NCBI RefSeq assembly: GCF_019331805.1
Contig: NZ_JAHBBE010000031.1
Span: 1-33,269 of the forward strand
Origin: Bifidobacterium pongonis
GTDB lineage: Bacteria > Actinomycetota > Actinomycetes > Actinomycetales > Bifidobacteriaceae
Direction: 5' to 3'
Length of the DNA stretch: 33,269 nucleotides
Shown: positions 33,080 through 33,269 of the stretch, piece by piece
How the letters are laid out: every line of letters begins with the position of its first letter
Position numbering within the stretch: the first letter of the stretch is position 1
The notes under the pieces: model-generated
What the model was told of the DNA's origin: nothing
Databases searched by the model: none
Seen by the model: only the letters and a program-made list of their open reading frames with translations
Translations under genes and position numbers: made by a program

Positions 33080-33269
33080 AATCTTCTCTTTCCTTTGATA
33101 TTCCCTATGCCGTCCATGAGACAATAACTGCACGCATTGCATTGATAACGTCCGAAATCTTGCGCACTTTCGGATTCCGGCCCTGACGCAGGAGGGCATG
33201 GCCCGCGTCCTGTGTACGATTTTCATTCGCCAAAACAAAAAACCGCGATTGGAAGCCAGGAGACGGAAC
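33080..33269. other. Upstream region of the DUF4230 operon
   Basis: This 190-bp end stretch should carry the minus-strand promoter. An A-rich run (AAAACAAAAAA, near 33233) is the T-rich side of a possible terminator for a gene outside the window. Nothing further is supported. Confidence 0.25.

Overview
The window reads as a high-GC Gram-positive chromosome, most likely Bifidobacterium. The lactate dehydrogenase protein closely resembles, as I remember it, the FBP-activated L-LDH of Bifidobacterium longum. The nrdR / LysM protein / lexA arrangement is the actinobacterial one, the helicase carries a DUF3516-type tail, and PurL is the single-chain clade found in bifidobacteria. Species cannot be fixed from sequence alone. 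No tRNA, rRNA, CRISPR-Cas, phage or transposase gene was seen.

Layout. 1-400: the end of a rarA-like gene that stops abruptly inside a palindromic repeat. 411-6547: a PPK2 polyphosphate kinase, a Ski2-like helicase, then nrdR and a LysM-domain SOS division suppressor transcribed away from lexA, with three LexA boxes between them. 6665-7588: a CDF metal exporter. 7589-10437: an accessory island in which one membrane acyltransferase gene lies between two arrays of a 44-bp imperfect palindrome, followed by a 100-nt pure purine tract and a 20-bp tandem array. 10438-24792: GC-rich housekeeping genes: ldh, hflX, an RsmC-like methyltransferase, an HrpA-like helicase and the purine genes purT, purC and purL. 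25051-30997: a lower-GC module with a histidine kinase and response regulator on the minus strand and a divergent lipoprotein / peptidoglycan-binding adaptor / ABC ATPase / FtsX-type permease operon on the plus strand. Its two ends are closed by two copies of the same MITE-like palindromic element. 31344-33079: an EcsC-family protein and a DUF4230 membrane protein in one minus-strand operon.

How the genes work together. LexA would repress both itself and the LysM division suppressor, linking DNA damage to a pause in division; NrdR, downstream of the suppressor, ties in deoxyribonucleotide supply. PurT, PurC and PurL cover three steps of de novo IMP synthesis, with hairpins separating the genes. 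The two-component system probably senses an envelope signal and switches on the adjacent ABC operon, since 11-bp direct repeats lie in the divergent promoter region.

The most unusual content is non-coding. Many gaps between genes hold their own degenerate short tandem repeat (8, 12, 14, 17 or 20 bp). One palindrome family has expanded around the acyltransferase and sits at the break in rarA. A second palindromic element brackets the ABC module. These are my candidates for undescribed biology.
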